DNA from: Merdimmobilis hominis
GTDB taxonomy: Bacteria > Bacillota > Clostridia > Oscillospirales > Ruminococcaceae
NCBI RefSeq assembly: GCF_900104615.1
Contig: NZ_LT629939.1
Location: 1,473,142-1,537,141, forward strand
Length of the DNA: 64,000 nt
Reading direction: 5' to 3'
The notes under the pieces are model-generated. The model did not search any database and was not told the origin of the DNA. It worked only from the letters and a program-made list of their open reading frames with translations. A program made the translations under genes and the position numbers. Positions 18,153 through 27,539 of the stretch are shown in pieces; positions within the stretch are counted from its first letter, which is position 1; every line of letters begins with the position of its first letter.

Positions 18153-18698
18153 ATGTCTCGTATTGGTAGAAAACACATTGCGATTCCCGCTGGTGTGGAA
18201 GTAAAGGTCAATGGCCATGAGGTCACTGTCAAAGGCCCCAAAGCTACCCTGACCCAGGAGTTCCACCACGATATGGCGATCGCTGTGGAGGATGGCGCGG
18301 TTGTTGTAACCCGTCCTTCCGATGAAAAAGAGCACAGAAGTCTGCACGGACTGACCAGAACTTTGATTGCAAACATGGTTCAAGGCGTTTCCGAAGGCTT
18401 CAGCAAAGAGCTGGAGATCAACGGCGTCGGCTACCGCGCAGCAAAACAGGGCAAAAACCTGGTGATGACCCTTGGGTTCTCCCATCAGGTGATCATGCCT
18501 GAAATTGATGGTATTACAATTGACGTGCCTGCACCAAACAAAATTATTGTCCATGGCGCCGACAAGCAGAAGGTTGGACAATTTGCAGCTGAGATTCGCG
18601 AGAAACGTCCTCCCGAGCCTTATAAGGGCAAAGGTATTAAGTACGTTGGCGAAACTATCATCCGCAAGGAAGGTAAAGCTGGTAAAGGCAAGAAGTAA
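18153..18698 (+). CDS. rplF: Ribosomal protein L6 (uL6)
   Basis: 181 residues with the usual two-fold internal repeat. It begins [14 protein letters not shown] and ends with the [14 protein letters not shown] motif near the sarcin-ricin loop. AAGGAGGTG precedes the ATG. Confidence 0.98.
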   Translation: MSRIGRKHIAIPAGVEVKVNGHEVTVKGPKATLTQEFHHDMAIAVEDGAVVVTRPSDEKEHRSLHGLTRTLIANMVQGVSEGFSKELEINGVGYRAAKQGKNLVMTLGFSHQVIMPEIDGITIDVPAPNKIIVHGADKQKVGQFAAEIREKRPPEPYKGKGIKYVGETIIRKEGKAGKGKK

Positions 18699-18716
18699 TT
18701 AAAGGAGTGAATCGAC

Positions 18717-19076
18717 ATGGTGAAAAAGCCTGATAGCAATAAAGCAAGGCTGAAACGGCATGCAAGAGTTCGTGCCAAGATCAGCGGCACTCCAGAGTGC
18801 CCCCGTCTGAATGTCTTCCGCTCCGCTAAACACCTCTATGCCCAGCTGATTGACGATGTAAACGGCGTCACCCTGGCGTCTGCATCCTCAATGGACAAAG
18901 GTTTTGAAGGTAACGGCGGTAACAAGGAAGCAGCTCACAAGATCGGCGTGACTCTGGCGCAGAGAGCTATCGAGAAGGGTATTTCCGAGGTCGTGTTTGA
19001 CCGCAGCGGCTATATCTATCACGGCCGTATCAAAGAGTTGGCAGAGGGTGCCCGCGAGGGCGGCCTCAAATTCTAA
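18717..19076 (+). CDS. rplR: Ribosomal protein L18 (uL18)
   Basis: 119 residues; binds 5S rRNA with L5. The N-terminal basic tail is followed by [18 protein letters not shown] and the C-terminal [27 protein letters not shown] is the ribosome binding site. Confidence 0.98.
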   Translation: MVKKPDSNKARLKRHARVRAKISGTPECPRLNVFRSAKHLYAQLIDDVNGVTLASASSMDKGFEGNGGNKEAAHKIGVTLAQRAIEKGISEVVFDRSGYIYHGRIKELAEGAREGGLKF

Positions 19077-19091
19077 GGAGGAGGGAATACT

Positions 19092-19592
19092 TTGGCTCGT
19101 ATAGACGCTTCCACACTGGATCTCCAAGAGAGAGTCGTCGCCATCAACCGCGTATCGAAAACGGTTAAGGGCGGTCGTATCTTCAAGTTCGCAGCTCTGG
19201 TGGTTGTCGGCGACGGCAACGGCACCGTGGGCTTCGGCCTTGGCAAAGCCTCTGAGGTTCCTGACGCAATCCGCAAGGGAATTGAAGACGCAAAGAAGAA
19301 CCTTCACAAAGTAGCGCTGAAGGGTACCACCATCCCCCACGAAATCGTCGGCGAGTTCGGCGCTGGCCGGGTTCTCATGATGCCCGCCCCCGAAGGTACC
19401 GGTGTTATCGCCGGCGGCCCCGTCCGTGCGGTTCTGGAGGTTGCCGGTATCCGCGACATCCGCACCAAGTGCCTGAGATCCAACAACCCCTGCAACGTGG
19501 TTTCCGCCACCATCCAGGGCCTGGCTTCTCTGAGAAACGTAGATGAAGTTGCTGCCATCCGCGGCAAATCCGTCAAAGAAATCTTAGGTTAA
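19092..19592 (+). CDS. rpsE: Ribosomal protein S5 (uS5)
   Basis: 166 residues from a TTG start at 19092, preceded by AAGGAGGAGGG. The double-stranded RNA-binding N-terminal domain ([17 protein letters not shown]) and the [15 protein letters not shown] region are intact. S5 influences decoding accuracy. A weak start codon in a highly expressed operon is offset by the strong ribosome binding site. Confidence 0.97.
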   Translation: MARIDASTLDLQERVVAINRVSKTVKGGRIFKFAALVVVGDGNGTVGFGLGKASEVPDAIRKGIEDAKKNLHKVALKGTTIPHEIVGEFGAGRVLMMPAPEGTGVIAGGPVRAVLEVAGIRDIRTKCLRSNNPCNVVSATIQGLASLRNVDEVAAIRGKSVKEILG

Positions 19593-19605
19593 GGGGGACG
19601 CTCAA

Positions 19606-19782
19606 ATGGCTTTTAAGATCAAACTTGTAAAAAGTCTTGTGGGCAGAAAAGACGACCAGATCGCCACTGCCAAGTCCCTCGGCCTGCGCAAGATCGGCCA
19701 GGAGACCATCCAGCCCGACAACGAGGCCACCAAGGGCAAGATTAAGAAAATTTCCCACCTCATCGAGGTAACTGAAGCGTAA
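19606..19782 (+). CDS. rpmD: Ribosomal protein L30 (uL30)
   Basis: A 58-residue protein starting ATG at 19606 (AAGGGGG upstream) and ending at the TAA 19780-19782. It reads [16 protein letters not shown], then a [15 protein letters not shown] segment: the normal L30 pattern. It fills the usual slot between S5 and L15. Confidence 0.96.
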   Translation: MAFKIKLVKSLVGRKDDQIATAKSLGLRKIGQETIQPDNEATKGKIKKISHLIEVTEA

Positions 19783-19802
19783 GGCAAGGAGGTGCAGGTA
19801 AC

Positions 19803-20243
19803 ATGAAATTGCATGAGCTTTCTCCCGTCCCGGGTTCCACCAAAGCTGCTTTCCGCAAAGGCAGAGGTGCTGGTTCCGGCAACGGTAAAACAGCCGGCAA
19901 AGGCCACAAGGGCCAGAAAGCCCGCTCCGGCGGCAGCATTCGGCCCGGTTTTGAAGGCGGTCAGATGCCTTTACAGAGACGTATCCCCAAGAGAGGCTTT
20001 GTAAACATCTTCGCCACCCACTATGTCACCATCAACGTCAGCGACCTGAACCGTTTTGAGGACGGCGCTGTTGTGGATGCACAGGCATTGATCGATGCCG
20101 GCCTTCTCAAAAAGACCCTTGACGGCGTCAAGGTCCTGGGAAGAGGCGAGATCACCAAAAAGCTGACAGTGAATGTCGCTGCTTTTTCCGCGTCTGCTAA
20201 GCAGAAAATCGAGGCAGCCGGTGGTAAAGCAGAGGTGATGTAA
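19803..20243 (+). CDS. rplO: Ribosomal protein L15 (uL15)
   Basis: 146 residues. The glycine/lysine-rich N-terminal extension ([19 protein letters not shown]) threads into 23S rRNA; the C-terminal globular part ends in the [12 protein letters not shown] motif. Only 2 nt separate it from secY. Confidence 0.98.
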   Translation: MKLHELSPVPGSTKAAFRKGRGAGSGNGKTAGKGHKGQKARSGGSIRPGFEGGQMPLQRRIPKRGFVNIFATHYVTINVSDLNRFEDGAVVDAQALIDAGLLKKTLDGVKVLGRGEITKKLTVNVAAFSASAKQKIEAAGGKAEVM

Positions 20244-20245
20244 GG

Positions 20246-21538
20246 ATGTTTCAGACCCTAAGAAATGCGTGGAAAATTGCTGACTTAAGGAAAAAACTTC
20301 TTTACACACTGATGATCATTGCCATCTTCCGGATCGGCGCGGCTATTCCCGTGCCCTTCCTGAACCCCGAGGCAATCTCGGCGATGATCCACACCAGCGG
20401 CAACCTGCTGGGCTACCTGGACATCCTGAGCGGCGGTTCGTTCGCCCAGTGCACCTTGTTTGCGCTGAGCATTTCGCCCCACATTACATCTTCCATTGTG
20501 ATCCAGCTGCTCACCGTGGCCATCCCCGCTCTGGAGCGGCTGGCCAAGGAGGGCGAGGAGGGAAGAAAGCGCCTGGAGAAGATCACCCGGTACACCATGG
20601 TGGCCTTGGCCCTTCTGCAGGCAACTGCTTACTACCTGATGCTGAAGAACTTCAATGCGGTTCAGTTTGTGGACGGCGGCGTGGGGATGTTTACTGCGGC
20701 GGTTATCATCCTGACCTTTACCGGCGGCTCATGCCTGCTGGTTTGGCTGGGTGAACAGATCGACAAAAAGGGCATCGGCAACGGCATCTCGATGATCCTG
20801 TTTGCCGGTATCGTTTCCAGAGGTCCCGCCTTGGTCGGCGAAGTGTGGAAATACATGCGGCTGGCCATGGCTGGTGAATCTAAGTACTTTATCAGCGTCC
20901 CCCTGATCCTGGTTCTCTTCATCGCAGTCATCGCTTTCATCGTGCTGATGACCAACGCCGAGCGGAGAATCCCGGTTCAGTACGCAAAACGGGTTGTCGG
21001 CCGGAAAATGTACGGCGGTCAATCCACCCATATCCCGATCAAGGTCAATATGACAGGCGTTTTGCCGGTTATCTTCGCCAGCAGCCTGCTGGGCATCCCC
21101 GGTATGATCAGAGGATTTATGCCTAACGCAACTGGTTGGTTTGCCACCTTCCTGAGCTGGTTCAACTACGATACCGCCTCCTATGCCATTTTGTACTTCA
21201 TCTTGATCATGGGCTTTAACTTCTTCTATGTGGCGATTCAGTACAATCCTATTGAAATCGCCAACAACCTGAAGAAGAACAGCGGAGCCATCCCTGGAAT
21301 TCGTCCCGGCAAGCCCACCGCGGACTTTATTGCCCGGATTGTTTCCAAGATCACCGTGATCGGCGGTTTGTTCCTTGGTATTATCGCCACCCTGCCCATC
21401 GCAGTCGGCGCCATCACCAAGATGAACATCGCCCTGGGCGGTACCACAGTTATCATCGTCGTTGGTGTTGCTCTGGATACTGTGAGACAGCTGGAGTCTC
21501 AGATGATGATGCGTCACTATAAAGGTTTCCTGGAATAA
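20246..21538 (+). CDS. secY: Preprotein translocase channel subunit SecY
   Basis: 430-residue integral membrane protein forming the SecYEG channel for export and membrane insertion of proteins. Ten hydrophobic segments can be traced. Recognisable stretches are FLDILSGG-like YLDILSGGSF, GNGISMILFAGIV, NAERRIPVQYAKR (ribosome/SecA-binding loop) and GQSTHIPIKVNMTGVLP. Its position at the end of the spc genes is conserved in bacteria. Confidence 0.98.
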   Translation: MFQTLRNAWKIADLRKKLLYTLMIIAIFRIGAAIPVPFLNPEAISAMIHTSGNLLGYLDILSGGSFAQCTLFALSISPHITSSIVIQLLTVAIPALERLAKEGEEGRKRLEKITRYTMVALALLQATAYYLMLKNFNAVQFVDGGVGMFTAAVIILTFTGGSCLLVWLGEQIDKKGIGNGISMILFAGIVSRGPALVGEVWKYMRLAMAGESKYFISVPLILVLFIAVIAFIVLMTNAERRIPVQYAKRVVGRKMYGGQSTHIPIKVNMTGVLPVIFASSLLGIPGMIRGFMPNATGWFATFLSWFNYDTASYAILYFILIMGFNFFYVAIQYNPIEIANNLKKNSGAIPGIRPGKPTADFIARIVSKITVIGGLFLGIIATLPIAVGAITKMNIALGGTTVIIVVGVALDTVRQLESQMMMRHYKGFLE

Positions 21539-21558
21539 ACCGTTAGGAAGGAACGTGC

Positions 21559-22197
21559 ATGAATATGAAGCTGATTCTTCTTGGCGCCCCCGGTGCCGGT
21601 AAAGGCACCCAGGCAGAGATTTTAAGTGAACGACTGAACATCCCCACCATCAGCACCGGCAACATCATCCGCGAGGCGCTGAAAAACGGTACTGAAATGG
21701 GCCTTAAGGCCAAGTCCTTTATGGACGCCGGCCAGCTGGTACCCGACGATGTGGTCATCGGGATCATCGAAGAGCGCCTGGCGAAGGATGACTGCAAAAA
21801 CGGCTTCATTCTGGATGGCTTCCCCCGGACGGTTCCTCAGGCTGAGGCCCTGGACCAGATGGGGATCATCATCGACAAGGCCATCGACATCGACGTGGCT
21901 GATGAAGTGATTGAAAAACGGCTTTCCGGCCGCCGGGTTTGTGAAAAGTGCGGCGCAAGCTACCACATCGACAACAAACCTTCCGCCAAAGGCGACCTCT
22001 GCGAAAAATGCGGCGGCGCCCTGGTCATCCGCAAGGACGACCGGCCGGAGACCATCAAACAGCGCTTGAGCGTATACCATGAGCAAACCGAACCCCTGGA
22101 GGGGTACTACAAAAAAGCCGGCAAGCTTTATGTGGTGAAAGGCGAAGGCTCGGTAGCCGAGATTACCGCAAAGGTGATTGAAGCTGTGGAGGCTTAA
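21559..22197 (+). CDS. adk: Adenylate kinase
   Basis: Interconverts ATP+AMP and 2 ADP. 212 residues with the P-loop GAPGAGKGT (about residues 8-16), GFPRT for AMP binding and the long LID with a zinc site formed by CEKC and CEKC (about residues 130-153), as in Gram-positive long-form enzymes. AAGGAAC precedes the ATG at 21559; ATG 21565 is a possible alternative start. map follows after 3 nt. Confidence 0.97.
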   Translation: MNMKLILLGAPGAGKGTQAEILSERLNIPTISTGNIIREALKNGTEMGLKAKSFMDAGQLVPDDVVIGIIEERLAKDDCKNGFILDGFPRTVPQAEALDQMGIIIDKAIDIDVADEVIEKRLSGRRVCEKCGASYHIDNKPSAKGDLCEKCGGALVIRKDDRPETIKQRLSVYHEQTEPLEGYYKKAGKLYVVKGEGSVAEITAKVIEAVEA

Positions 22198-22200
22198 GCC

Positions 22201-22947
22201 ATGGTAGTGCTTAAGACCAAAAAAGAATTGACGCCTATGCTTGAGGCGTGCAGAATCTCAGCGCAAGCTTTACAGCGTGCGGGCGAGGTCATCCGGCCCG
22301 GTATTACCACCGCCCAGATTGACCACGCCATCCACGATTTCATCCGTTCGCGGGGCGCTGTGCCATCGTTTTTAGGATATGGAGGCTTCCCCGCCAGCGC
22401 ATGCATCTCGGTCAACGATGAACTCATCCACGGAATTCCCGGTCCCCGTGTCATCCAGGAAGGCGACATCGTCAGCGTAGACGTGGGCGCCTATTACAAG
22501 GGATATCACGGCGACAACGCGTACACCTTTGCAGTTGGCAGCATCTCCAGCGAAGCACAACAGCTCCTGGATGTCACCAAGGAGAGCCTCAACCGGGCGA
22601 TCCAAGCAGCGGTTCCGGGCGCACGCCTGGGCGACGTGGGATACGCAGTGCAGTCCTACGTGGAATCTTTCGGGTATGCCGTCGTCAAAGAGTATGTAGG
22701 CCATGGCGTGGGAACAAAACTCCATGAAGACCCAGAGGTGCCCAATTACGGGACCCCTGGCAGAGGGATCCGGCTGATGCCGGGTATGACCATTGCCATC
22801 GAGCCCATGGTCAACCTGGTTGGTGAGAAGATCAAAGTCCTCTCCAACCAGTGGACTGTGGTCACGGCAAGTCACAGCCTTTCGGCTCATTTTGAGCACA
22901 CCATCGCCATCACCGAGTCAGGCCCTGTTATCCTGACCCGGCCATAA
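22201..22947 (+). CDS. map: Methionine aminopeptidase, type I
   Basis: Removes the initiator methionine from new proteins. 248 residues. Metal ligands typical of the pita-bread fold are recognisable: VSVDVGAYYKGYHGDNA (both Asp), GHGVGTKLHEDP (His) and TIAIEPMV (Glu). It lies in the conserved secY-adk-map order. No clear ribosome binding site precedes the ATG apart from GAGG in the adk end, so translation may depend on coupling. Confidence 0.97.
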   Translation: MVVLKTKKELTPMLEACRISAQALQRAGEVIRPGITTAQIDHAIHDFIRSRGAVPSFLGYGGFPASACISVNDELIHGIPGPRVIQEGDIVSVDVGAYYKGYHGDNAYTFAVGSISSEAQQLLDVTKESLNRAIQAAVPGARLGDVGYAVQSYVESFGYAVVKEYVGHGVGTKLHEDPEVPNYGTPGRGIRLMPGMTIAIEPMVNLVGEKIKVLSNQWTVVTASHSLSAHFEHTIAITESGPVILTRP

Positions 22948-22962
22948 GAGAAGGGGCGCTTC

Positions 22963-23232
22963 ATGATGACCATTGAAAAAGGCAGCGTTGTCCGGTCTAT
23001 CGCCGGGCACGACGCAGACCGGTTCTACGTGGTGCTGGAGATGGAAGGGGATTTCGCCTTCATCGCCGACGGCAAGGAGCGAAAGCTGGAAAAGCCTAAG
23101 CGGAAGCGGAAAAAACACCTGCGCGGGACCAATACCCGACTGGATGTGGACACCCTTACCACCGACAAAAAACTGCGGGAAGCCCTGCATCCATTTAACT
23201 ATGGCAAACTGCCAAGCGAAGGAGGAATATAG
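22963..23232 (+). CDS. KOW-domain RNA-binding protein (L14e/L6e/L27e-like)
   Basis: 89 residues. The N-terminal half ([20 protein letters not shown]) is a KOW-type SH3 barrel like that of archaeal/eukaryotic L14e; the middle is highly basic ([14 protein letters not shown]). Proteins of this kind are conserved between map and infA in many Clostridia and Bacilli, which suggests ribosome binding or assembly. Start is ATG at 22963 with AAGGGGCG upstream. The exact role is not known to me. Confidence 0.85.
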   Translation: MMTIEKGSVVRSIAGHDADRFYVVLEMEGDFAFIADGKERKLEKPKRKRKKHLRGTNTRLDVDTLTTDKKLREALHPFNYGKLPSEGGI

Positions 23233-23233
23233 C

Positions 23234-23452
23234 TTGTCCAAAGAAGACGTGATCGAGATCGAAGGCGTCGTTGTTGAGGCCCTGCCCAACGCCCAGTTCC
23301 TGGTGGAGCTGACCAACGGCCACAGGCTGCTTGCCCACATTTCCGGCAAGCTGCGGATGAACTTTATCCGAATCCTGCCTGGAGACAAAGTCACCGTTGA
23401 GATTTCCCCATATGATTTAACCAAGGGACGCATTACCTGGCGTTCCAAATAG
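23234..23452 (+). CDS. infA: Translation initiation factor IF-1
   Basis: 72 residues from TTG at 23234; the frame is open upstream, but GAAGGAGG at 23218-23225 fixes this start and gives [12 protein letters not shown], the normal IF-1 N-terminus. OB-fold with the LPGDKVTVE and [11 protein letters not shown] motifs. IF-1 occupies the A site during initiation. The preceding KOW gene ends 1 nt upstream. Confidence 0.97.
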   Translation: MSKEDVIEIEGVVVEALPNAQFLVELTNGHRLLAHISGKLRMNFIRILPGDKVTVEISPYDLTKGRITWRSK

Positions 23453-23488
23453 AACCCGTTTTAGGCTATATAAGGAGGTAGTTTCAAA

Positions 23489-23602
23489 ATGAAAGTAAGA
23501 CCTTCCGTTAAGCCCATCTGCGAAAAATGCAAAGTGATTAAGCGCAAAGGCCGCATTATGGTTATTTGCCAGAACCCGAAGCATAAACAGCGCCAGGGCT
23601 AA
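23489..23602 (+). CDS. rpmJ: Ribosomal protein L36 (bL36)
   Basis: 37 residues: [20 protein letters not shown] (in part) then [15 protein letters not shown]. The Cys/Cys/Cys/His zinc site is intact (C11, C14, C27, H32). AAGGAGG precedes the ATG. It is placed between infA and rpsM as in most Firmicutes. Confidence 0.96.
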   Translation: MKVRPSVKPICEKCKVIKRKGRIMVICQNPKHKQRQG

Positions 23603-23676
23603 AAGAATTTACGCCCGAAGCGCCCACAGCGCAATGGGATTGTGCAAAACCGATACAATGGAGGTGCAACAGGAAT

Positions 23677-24045
23677 ATGGCTCGTATAGCTGGTGTTGAC
23701 TTGCCAAGAGAGAAGCGAGTTGAAATTGGTCTGACCTATATCTTCGGTATTGGTCGCAAGACAGCAAACGACATCTTAAAATCCACAGGCGTGAACCCCG
23801 ATACCCGTGTGAAAGATCTGACCGAGGACGAGGTTTCTCTGCTGCGTGAATACATCGACAAACATCTCGTTGTTGAGGGCGACCTGAGAAGAGACACCGC
23901 CCTGAACATCAAGAGACTGGTCGAGGTTGGCTGCTACCGCGGCGTCCGCCACAGAAGAGGCCTCCCCGTAAGAGGGCAGAGAACCAAAACCAATGCCCGT
24001 ACCAGAAAAGGTCCGAAGAAAACAATCGCCAACAAGAAGAAGTAA
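23677..24045 (+). CDS. rpsM: Ribosomal protein S13 (uS13)
   Basis: 122 residues. Begins [20 protein letters not shown] and ends in the basic [17 protein letters not shown] tail that contacts P-site tRNA. GGAGG lies 8-9 nt before the ATG. First gene of the alpha-operon part. Confidence 0.98.
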   Translation: MARIAGVDLPREKRVEIGLTYIFGIGRKTANDILKSTGVNPDTRVKDLTEDEVSLLREYIDKHLVVEGDLRRDTALNIKRLVEVGCYRGVRHRRGLPVRGQRTKTNARTRKGPKKTIANKKK

Positions 24046-24064
24046 TTAGGGAGGGATACGAGAG

Positions 24065-24466
24065 ATGGCAAAGGCTAACGTTAAGAAGGCCACTACTCGC
24101 AAGCGTCGCGAGCGTAAAAATATTGAGCGCGGCGCCGCTCATATCCAATCTACCTTTAACAACACCATCGTCACCATTACCGACACTCAGGGCAACGCTC
24201 TGTCCTGGGCCAGCGCGGGCGGCTTGGGCTTCAGAGGCTCCAAGAAATCCACCCCCTTCGCAGCGCAGACCGCGGCCGAAACCGCTGCCAAAGCTGCTAT
24301 GGAGCATGGCCTGAAATCGGTTGAGGTTTATGTTAAAGGTCCAGGTGCTGGACGTGAGGCCGCTATCCGTGCGCTGCAGGCCGCCGGTCTGGAAGTCAAC
24401 ATGATCAAAGATGTTACTCCCATTCCCCACAACGGCTGCCGCCCACCCAAAAGACGGCGCGTATAA
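24065..24466 (+). CDS. rpsK: Ribosomal protein S11 (uS11)
   Basis: 133 residues of the 30S platform. Motifs [16 protein letters not shown] and [19 protein letters not shown] (the conserved end) are present. A GGGAGGGA ribosome binding site lies upstream. Confidence 0.98.
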   Translation: MAKANVKKATTRKRRERKNIERGAAHIQSTFNNTIVTITDTQGNALSWASAGGLGFRGSKKSTPFAAQTAAETAAKAAMEHGLKSVEVYVKGPGAGREAAIRALQAAGLEVNMIKDVTPIPHNGCRPPKRRRV

Positions 24467-24492
24467 CAGTTTTTATCAGGAGGTGCAATTCA

Positions 24493-25119
24493 ATGGCAAG
24501 ATATACCGGTTCGGTATGCAGACTCTGCCGCCGCGAGGGCAAAAAGCTGTTCCTCAAGGGCGAGAGATGCTATTCCGATAAGTGCGCGGTCACCCGCAGA
24601 GCTTCTGTCCCTGGCCAGCACGGCAAAGCCCGGAAAAAAGTTTCCGAGTACGGCACCCAGCTGCGCGCAAAACAGACTGCCAAACGCTACTACGGCGTTC
24701 TGGAAAGCCAGTTTGCCGAGTACTTCAATATGGCTGAGCGCAGAGCCGGCGTGGCTGGTGAAAACCTGCTCCGCATTTTGGAGAGCCGCCTTGACAACAT
24801 CGTTTACAGAGCTGGTTACGCTTCTTCCAGAAAAGAGGCCCGTCAGCTGGTTGGCCACGGCCACTTCACTGTAAACGGCAAGAGAGTGGACATCGCTTCT
24901 TATCTGTGCAAAGCCGGCGACGTAATCGCTGTCTGCGATAAGAGCAAATCCAGTGAGAAGATCAAGGCAATCGTGGAATCCTGCGGCGCCCGCCCCGTGC
25001 CCCAGTGGCTGGATGCGGACAAAGAAAAACTGCAGGTCAAGGTTGTCAACCTTCCGAACAGAGAGGACATCGACCTCGACGTCGAAGAGCATCTGATCGT
25101 CGAGCTGTACAGTAAGTAA
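24493..25119 (+). CDS. rpsD: Ribosomal protein S4 (uS4)
   Basis: 208 residues; primary 16S rRNA binder and, in many bacteria, autoregulator of the alpha operon. The N-terminal zinc-site cysteines are present (CRLC, then C and C in RCYSDKCAV). The S4 domain follows with [20 protein letters not shown] (in part) and [20 protein letters not shown] precedes the ATG. Confidence 0.98.
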   Translation: MARYTGSVCRLCRREGKKLFLKGERCYSDKCAVTRRASVPGQHGKARKKVSEYGTQLRAKQTAKRYYGVLESQFAEYFNMAERRAGVAGENLLRILESRLDNIVYRAGYASSRKEARQLVGHGHFTVNGKRVDIASYLCKAGDVIAVCDKSKSSEKIKAIVESCGARPVPQWLDADKEKLQVKVVNLPNREDIDLDVEEHLIVELYSK

Positions 25120-25157
25120 TGCCTCTAATTGAATCAGCATGGGAATGCGAATTGTAC

Positions 25158-25176
25158 AGCAGAAGCCTCTTCTGCT
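25158..25176 (+). promoter_or_regulatory. Hairpin upstream of rpoA
   Basis: Perfect stem AGCAGAAG-CCT-CTTCTGCT ending 4 nt before the AAAGGAGGG ribosome binding site of rpoA. There is no T tract, so it is not a terminator; it may stabilise a processed mRNA end or tune rpoA translation relative to rpsD. Confidence 0.5.
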
Positions 25177-25197
25177 TCTAAAGGAGGGTATCAGAAC

Positions 25198-26154
25198 ATG
25201 GTAAAAATTATTGAACCAAAAATCGAGACCGCTGAGCTCAAATCTGACGGCACCTACGGCAGATTTGTGGCAGAGCCCCTCGACAGAGGTTTCGGCACAA
25301 CCTTGGGCAATAGCCTGCGGCGGGTGCTGCTCTCCTCGCTTCCTGGTGTTGCCGTTATTTCTGTGAAGATTGACGGCATCCAACACGAGTTCTCGACCAT
25401 CCCCGGCGTGAAGGAGGATGTCACCGAAATCATCCTGAACATCAAGGGGCTGACCGCCAAGCTTTACACCGATGGCCCTAAGACCGTCGTCATCGACGCC
25501 GAGGGCGAGTGCGAAGTGACCGCTGGTTCCATCGAGACCGATGCTGAGGTCGAGATTTTAGACCCAAGCATGCATATTGCTACTTTGGGCGAAGGCGCCA
25601 AACTCCACATGGAAATCACCCTGAAAAAGGGCCAGGGCTATGTCTCCGCTGAGCGGAACAAAACCCTGGAGTTGGAGAAAGCGCCCCTTGGCACCCTGGC
25701 TGTGGACAGCATCTACACCCCGGTGCTCAAGGTCAACTACACCGTTGAAAACACCCGAGTGGAACAGATTACCGATTACGACAAACTCACAATCGAAGTC
25801 TGGACCGACGGAACCATCTCCGCGAAGGAAGCCGTCAGTCTGGCTGCCAAGATCCTCAATAGGCAACTCAACCACTTCGTCGACCTTTCCGACGAGGTGA
25901 GCTCTACCGAGATCATGGAAAAGAAAGAGGACACTGGGAAAGAAAAAGTTCTTGAGATGACCATTGAAGAGCTTGACTTGTCTGTTCGTGCATTTAACTG
26001 CTTGAAACGCGCTGGCGTGAATACCGTCAACGATCTGATCAACAAATCTCCCGAAGAGATGATGAAGGTTCGGAATCTCGGAAAGAAATCCCTTGAAGAG
26101 GTAATCAGCAAGCTAGAGTCCTTGGGTTTTAACCTTAGCAAGGAAGAAGAATAA
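25198..26154 (+). CDS. rpoA: RNA polymerase alpha subunit
   Basis: 318 residues from the ATG at 25198 (AAAGGAGGG upstream; the longer frame from 25129 contains the hairpin and is rejected). The N-terminal assembly domain has [21 protein letters not shown] (in parts), the C-terminal domain has [15 protein letters not shown] and [16 protein letters not shown], which contact UP elements and activators. Joined to ribosomal genes as in nearly all bacteria. Confidence 0.98.
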   Translation: MVKIIEPKIETAELKSDGTYGRFVAEPLDRGFGTTLGNSLRRVLLSSLPGVAVISVKIDGIQHEFSTIPGVKEDVTEIILNIKGLTAKLYTDGPKTVVIDAEGECEVTAGSIETDAEVEILDPSMHIATLGEGAKLHMEITLKKGQGYVSAERNKTLELEKAPLGTLAVDSIYTPVLKVNYTVENTRVEQITDYDKLTIEVWTDGTISAKEAVSLAAKILNRQLNHFVDLSDEVSSTEIMEKKEDTGKEKVLEMTIEELDLSVRAFNCLKRAGVNTVNDLINKSPEEMMKVRNLGKKSLEEVISKLESLGFNLSKEEE

Positions 26155-26192
26155 CATAGTTCCTACGAAGCACAGGTAAAGGAGTGAATTCG

Positions 26193-26534
26193 ATGCCAGG
26201 TACCAGAAAACTGGGCAGAAGCACAGATCATAGAATGGCTATGCTGAGAGCTATGGTCACTTATCTGCTGGAAAACGGTAAGATTGAGACTACAGTTACC
26301 AGAGCCAAAGAGGTTCGTGCTATGGCCGAGAAAATGATTACTACGGCTAAGAACGATGATCTCCACTCCAAGCGTCAGGTGTACTCTTTTGTCACAAAAG
26401 AGACCGTTGCGAAAAAAGTTTTTGATGAGATTGCTCCCAAATACAAGGAGACCAACGGCGGCTACACCCGCATCATCAAAATCGGTCCTCGCCGCGGCGA
26501 CGCAGCTGAGATGGCTATCATCGAGCTTATCTAG
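26193..26534 (+). CDS. rplQ: Ribosomal protein L17 (bL17)
   Basis: 113 residues. The ATG at 26193 is 8 nt after AAAGGAG and gives the family N-terminus [13 protein letters not shown]; an in-frame GTG at 26184 overlaps the ribosome binding site. The C-terminal [20 protein letters not shown] is typical. Last gene of the superoperon. Confidence 0.98.
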   Translation: MPGTRKLGRSTDHRMAMLRAMVTYLLENGKIETTVTRAKEVRAMAEKMITTAKNDDLHSKRQVYSFVTKETVAKKVFDEIAPKYKETNGGYTRIIKIGPRRGDAAEMAIIELI

Positions 26535-26551
26535 TTCGATCTTTTAAGCAT

Positions 26552-26587
26552 AAAAAAGCCCACCGTTTTAAAACGGTGGGCTTTTTT
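26552..26587 (+). terminator. Terminator of the ribosomal superoperon
   Basis: AAAAAAGCCCACCG-TTTT-AAAA-CGGTGGGCTTTTTT: a symmetrical 16+ bp stem flanked by A and T runs, so it can work in both directions, serving also the leftward acetyltransferase gene. Confidence 0.95.
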
Positions 26588-26601
26588 GCGTGTTTTTGCC
26601 G

Positions 26602-27492
26602 TCATGCGTGGGAAAGGGCGGGAAACCGGAAAGGCTGTTTTCGGAGGAGTTCCTCTGCGGGGCCCTGGACAAACAACATATCATCGCCGCCCGGAAGGGG
26701 GGAGAGGGCATAGCCCCCCAGCCCATTTGGGGGAAATCCCAATATGGCCCGGGAAATACCCGGCTGGGAGAAGGCGGCAAGCACCTGGCCGATGGACAGC
26801 TTCTGCGGAGAGAAAACTTCCCACAGAAGGAGGGAGCCCCCTTGGTATTCCGCCACCGCCAAAACGTCCAGGTTTGGCAGGAGGTAGAGGCAGTCCCGGT
26901 ATGGGCCCAACAGGTGGAAGAGGCTTAGTTCCCGATTCCCCACCATGGGGAAAGCCCCCTGGGGTTTGCCTCGCTGGACCATCTCCAGGAGCAGGGAAAA
27001 GTCGGCATCGGCATCCAGCCTGCGAGGGACTTCCCCGCTGGGGGCGGGCATTTCCCGGGAAAAGAGTGTCTCTTCCACAGGGGAAAACCCGAATTTTGGG
27101 TAAAATTCCAACACTGTGTGGTTGGCAAAAAGATAGATGAGGTCAACGGTTCCCCCATATACCTGGAGGATGCGTTCCATCAGGTACCGGGAGAGCCCCC
27201 TGCCCCGGAAATCCGGGCGGGTCATGACCGTCCCCAGCTGGATCATGGAAAGGGGGTGCCCCTCCCAGCAAAAGGTCATTCGATTGACTGAGATGTTGGC
27301 CACAACCTGACCATCTGCTATAAGGCAGTGGGGCTGGTACCCGTCGGTCCACAGGCCGGCTCTGTGCCAGGCGGAAAAGTCAAACCCAAAGGTGAGCTGG
27401 GTCAGCTGGTTAAAGCTGTCCCGCAGAAGCTTATCCTGCCGGATGGAGCTGGAAAACTGATAGGGGGTGCCATAGATGGAAAGAGACTCCAT
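26602..27492 (-). CDS. GNAT-family N-acetyltransferase
   Basis: 296 residues. The acetyl-CoA-binding motif A (RPDFRGRGLSRYLMERIL) lies at about residues 90-107, followed by a FANHTVLEFYPKFGF segment typical of GNAT proteins. The C-terminal half resembles the second domain of two-domain (Eis-like) acetyltransferases, so the substrate cannot be predicted. The ATG at 27492 is preceded by GGAGG; an upstream in-frame start at 27516 lies within a hairpin. It follows the substrate-binding protein gene on the same strand. Confidence 0.82.
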   Translation of the reverse strand: MESLSIYGTPYQFSSSIRQDKLLRDSFNQLTQLTFGFDFSAWHRAGLWTDGYQPHCLIADGQVVANISVNRMTFCWEGHPLSMIQLGTVMTRPDFRGRGLSRYLMERILQVYGGTVDLIYLFANHTVLEFYPKFGFSPVEETLFSREMPAPSGEVPRRLDADADFSLLLEMVQRGKPQGAFPMVGNRELSLFHLLGPYRDCLYLLPNLDVLAVAEYQGGSLLLWEVFSPQKLSIGQVLAAFSQPGISRAILGFPPNGLGGYALSPLPGGDDMLFVQGPAEELLRKQPFRFPALSHA

Positions 27493-27514
27493 AAAAGATC
27501 CTCCAATGGAAAGC

Positions 27515-27535
27515 AAGGGGCCATAGCGGCCCCTT
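27515..27535 (-). terminator. Hairpin after the substrate-binding protein gene
   Basis: AAGGGGCC-GCTAT-GGCCCCTT on the minus strand, followed by only a short GCTTTCC. It is a weak terminator, so some read-through into the acetyltransferase gene is likely. Confidence 0.6.
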
Positions 27536-27539
27536 GTTT

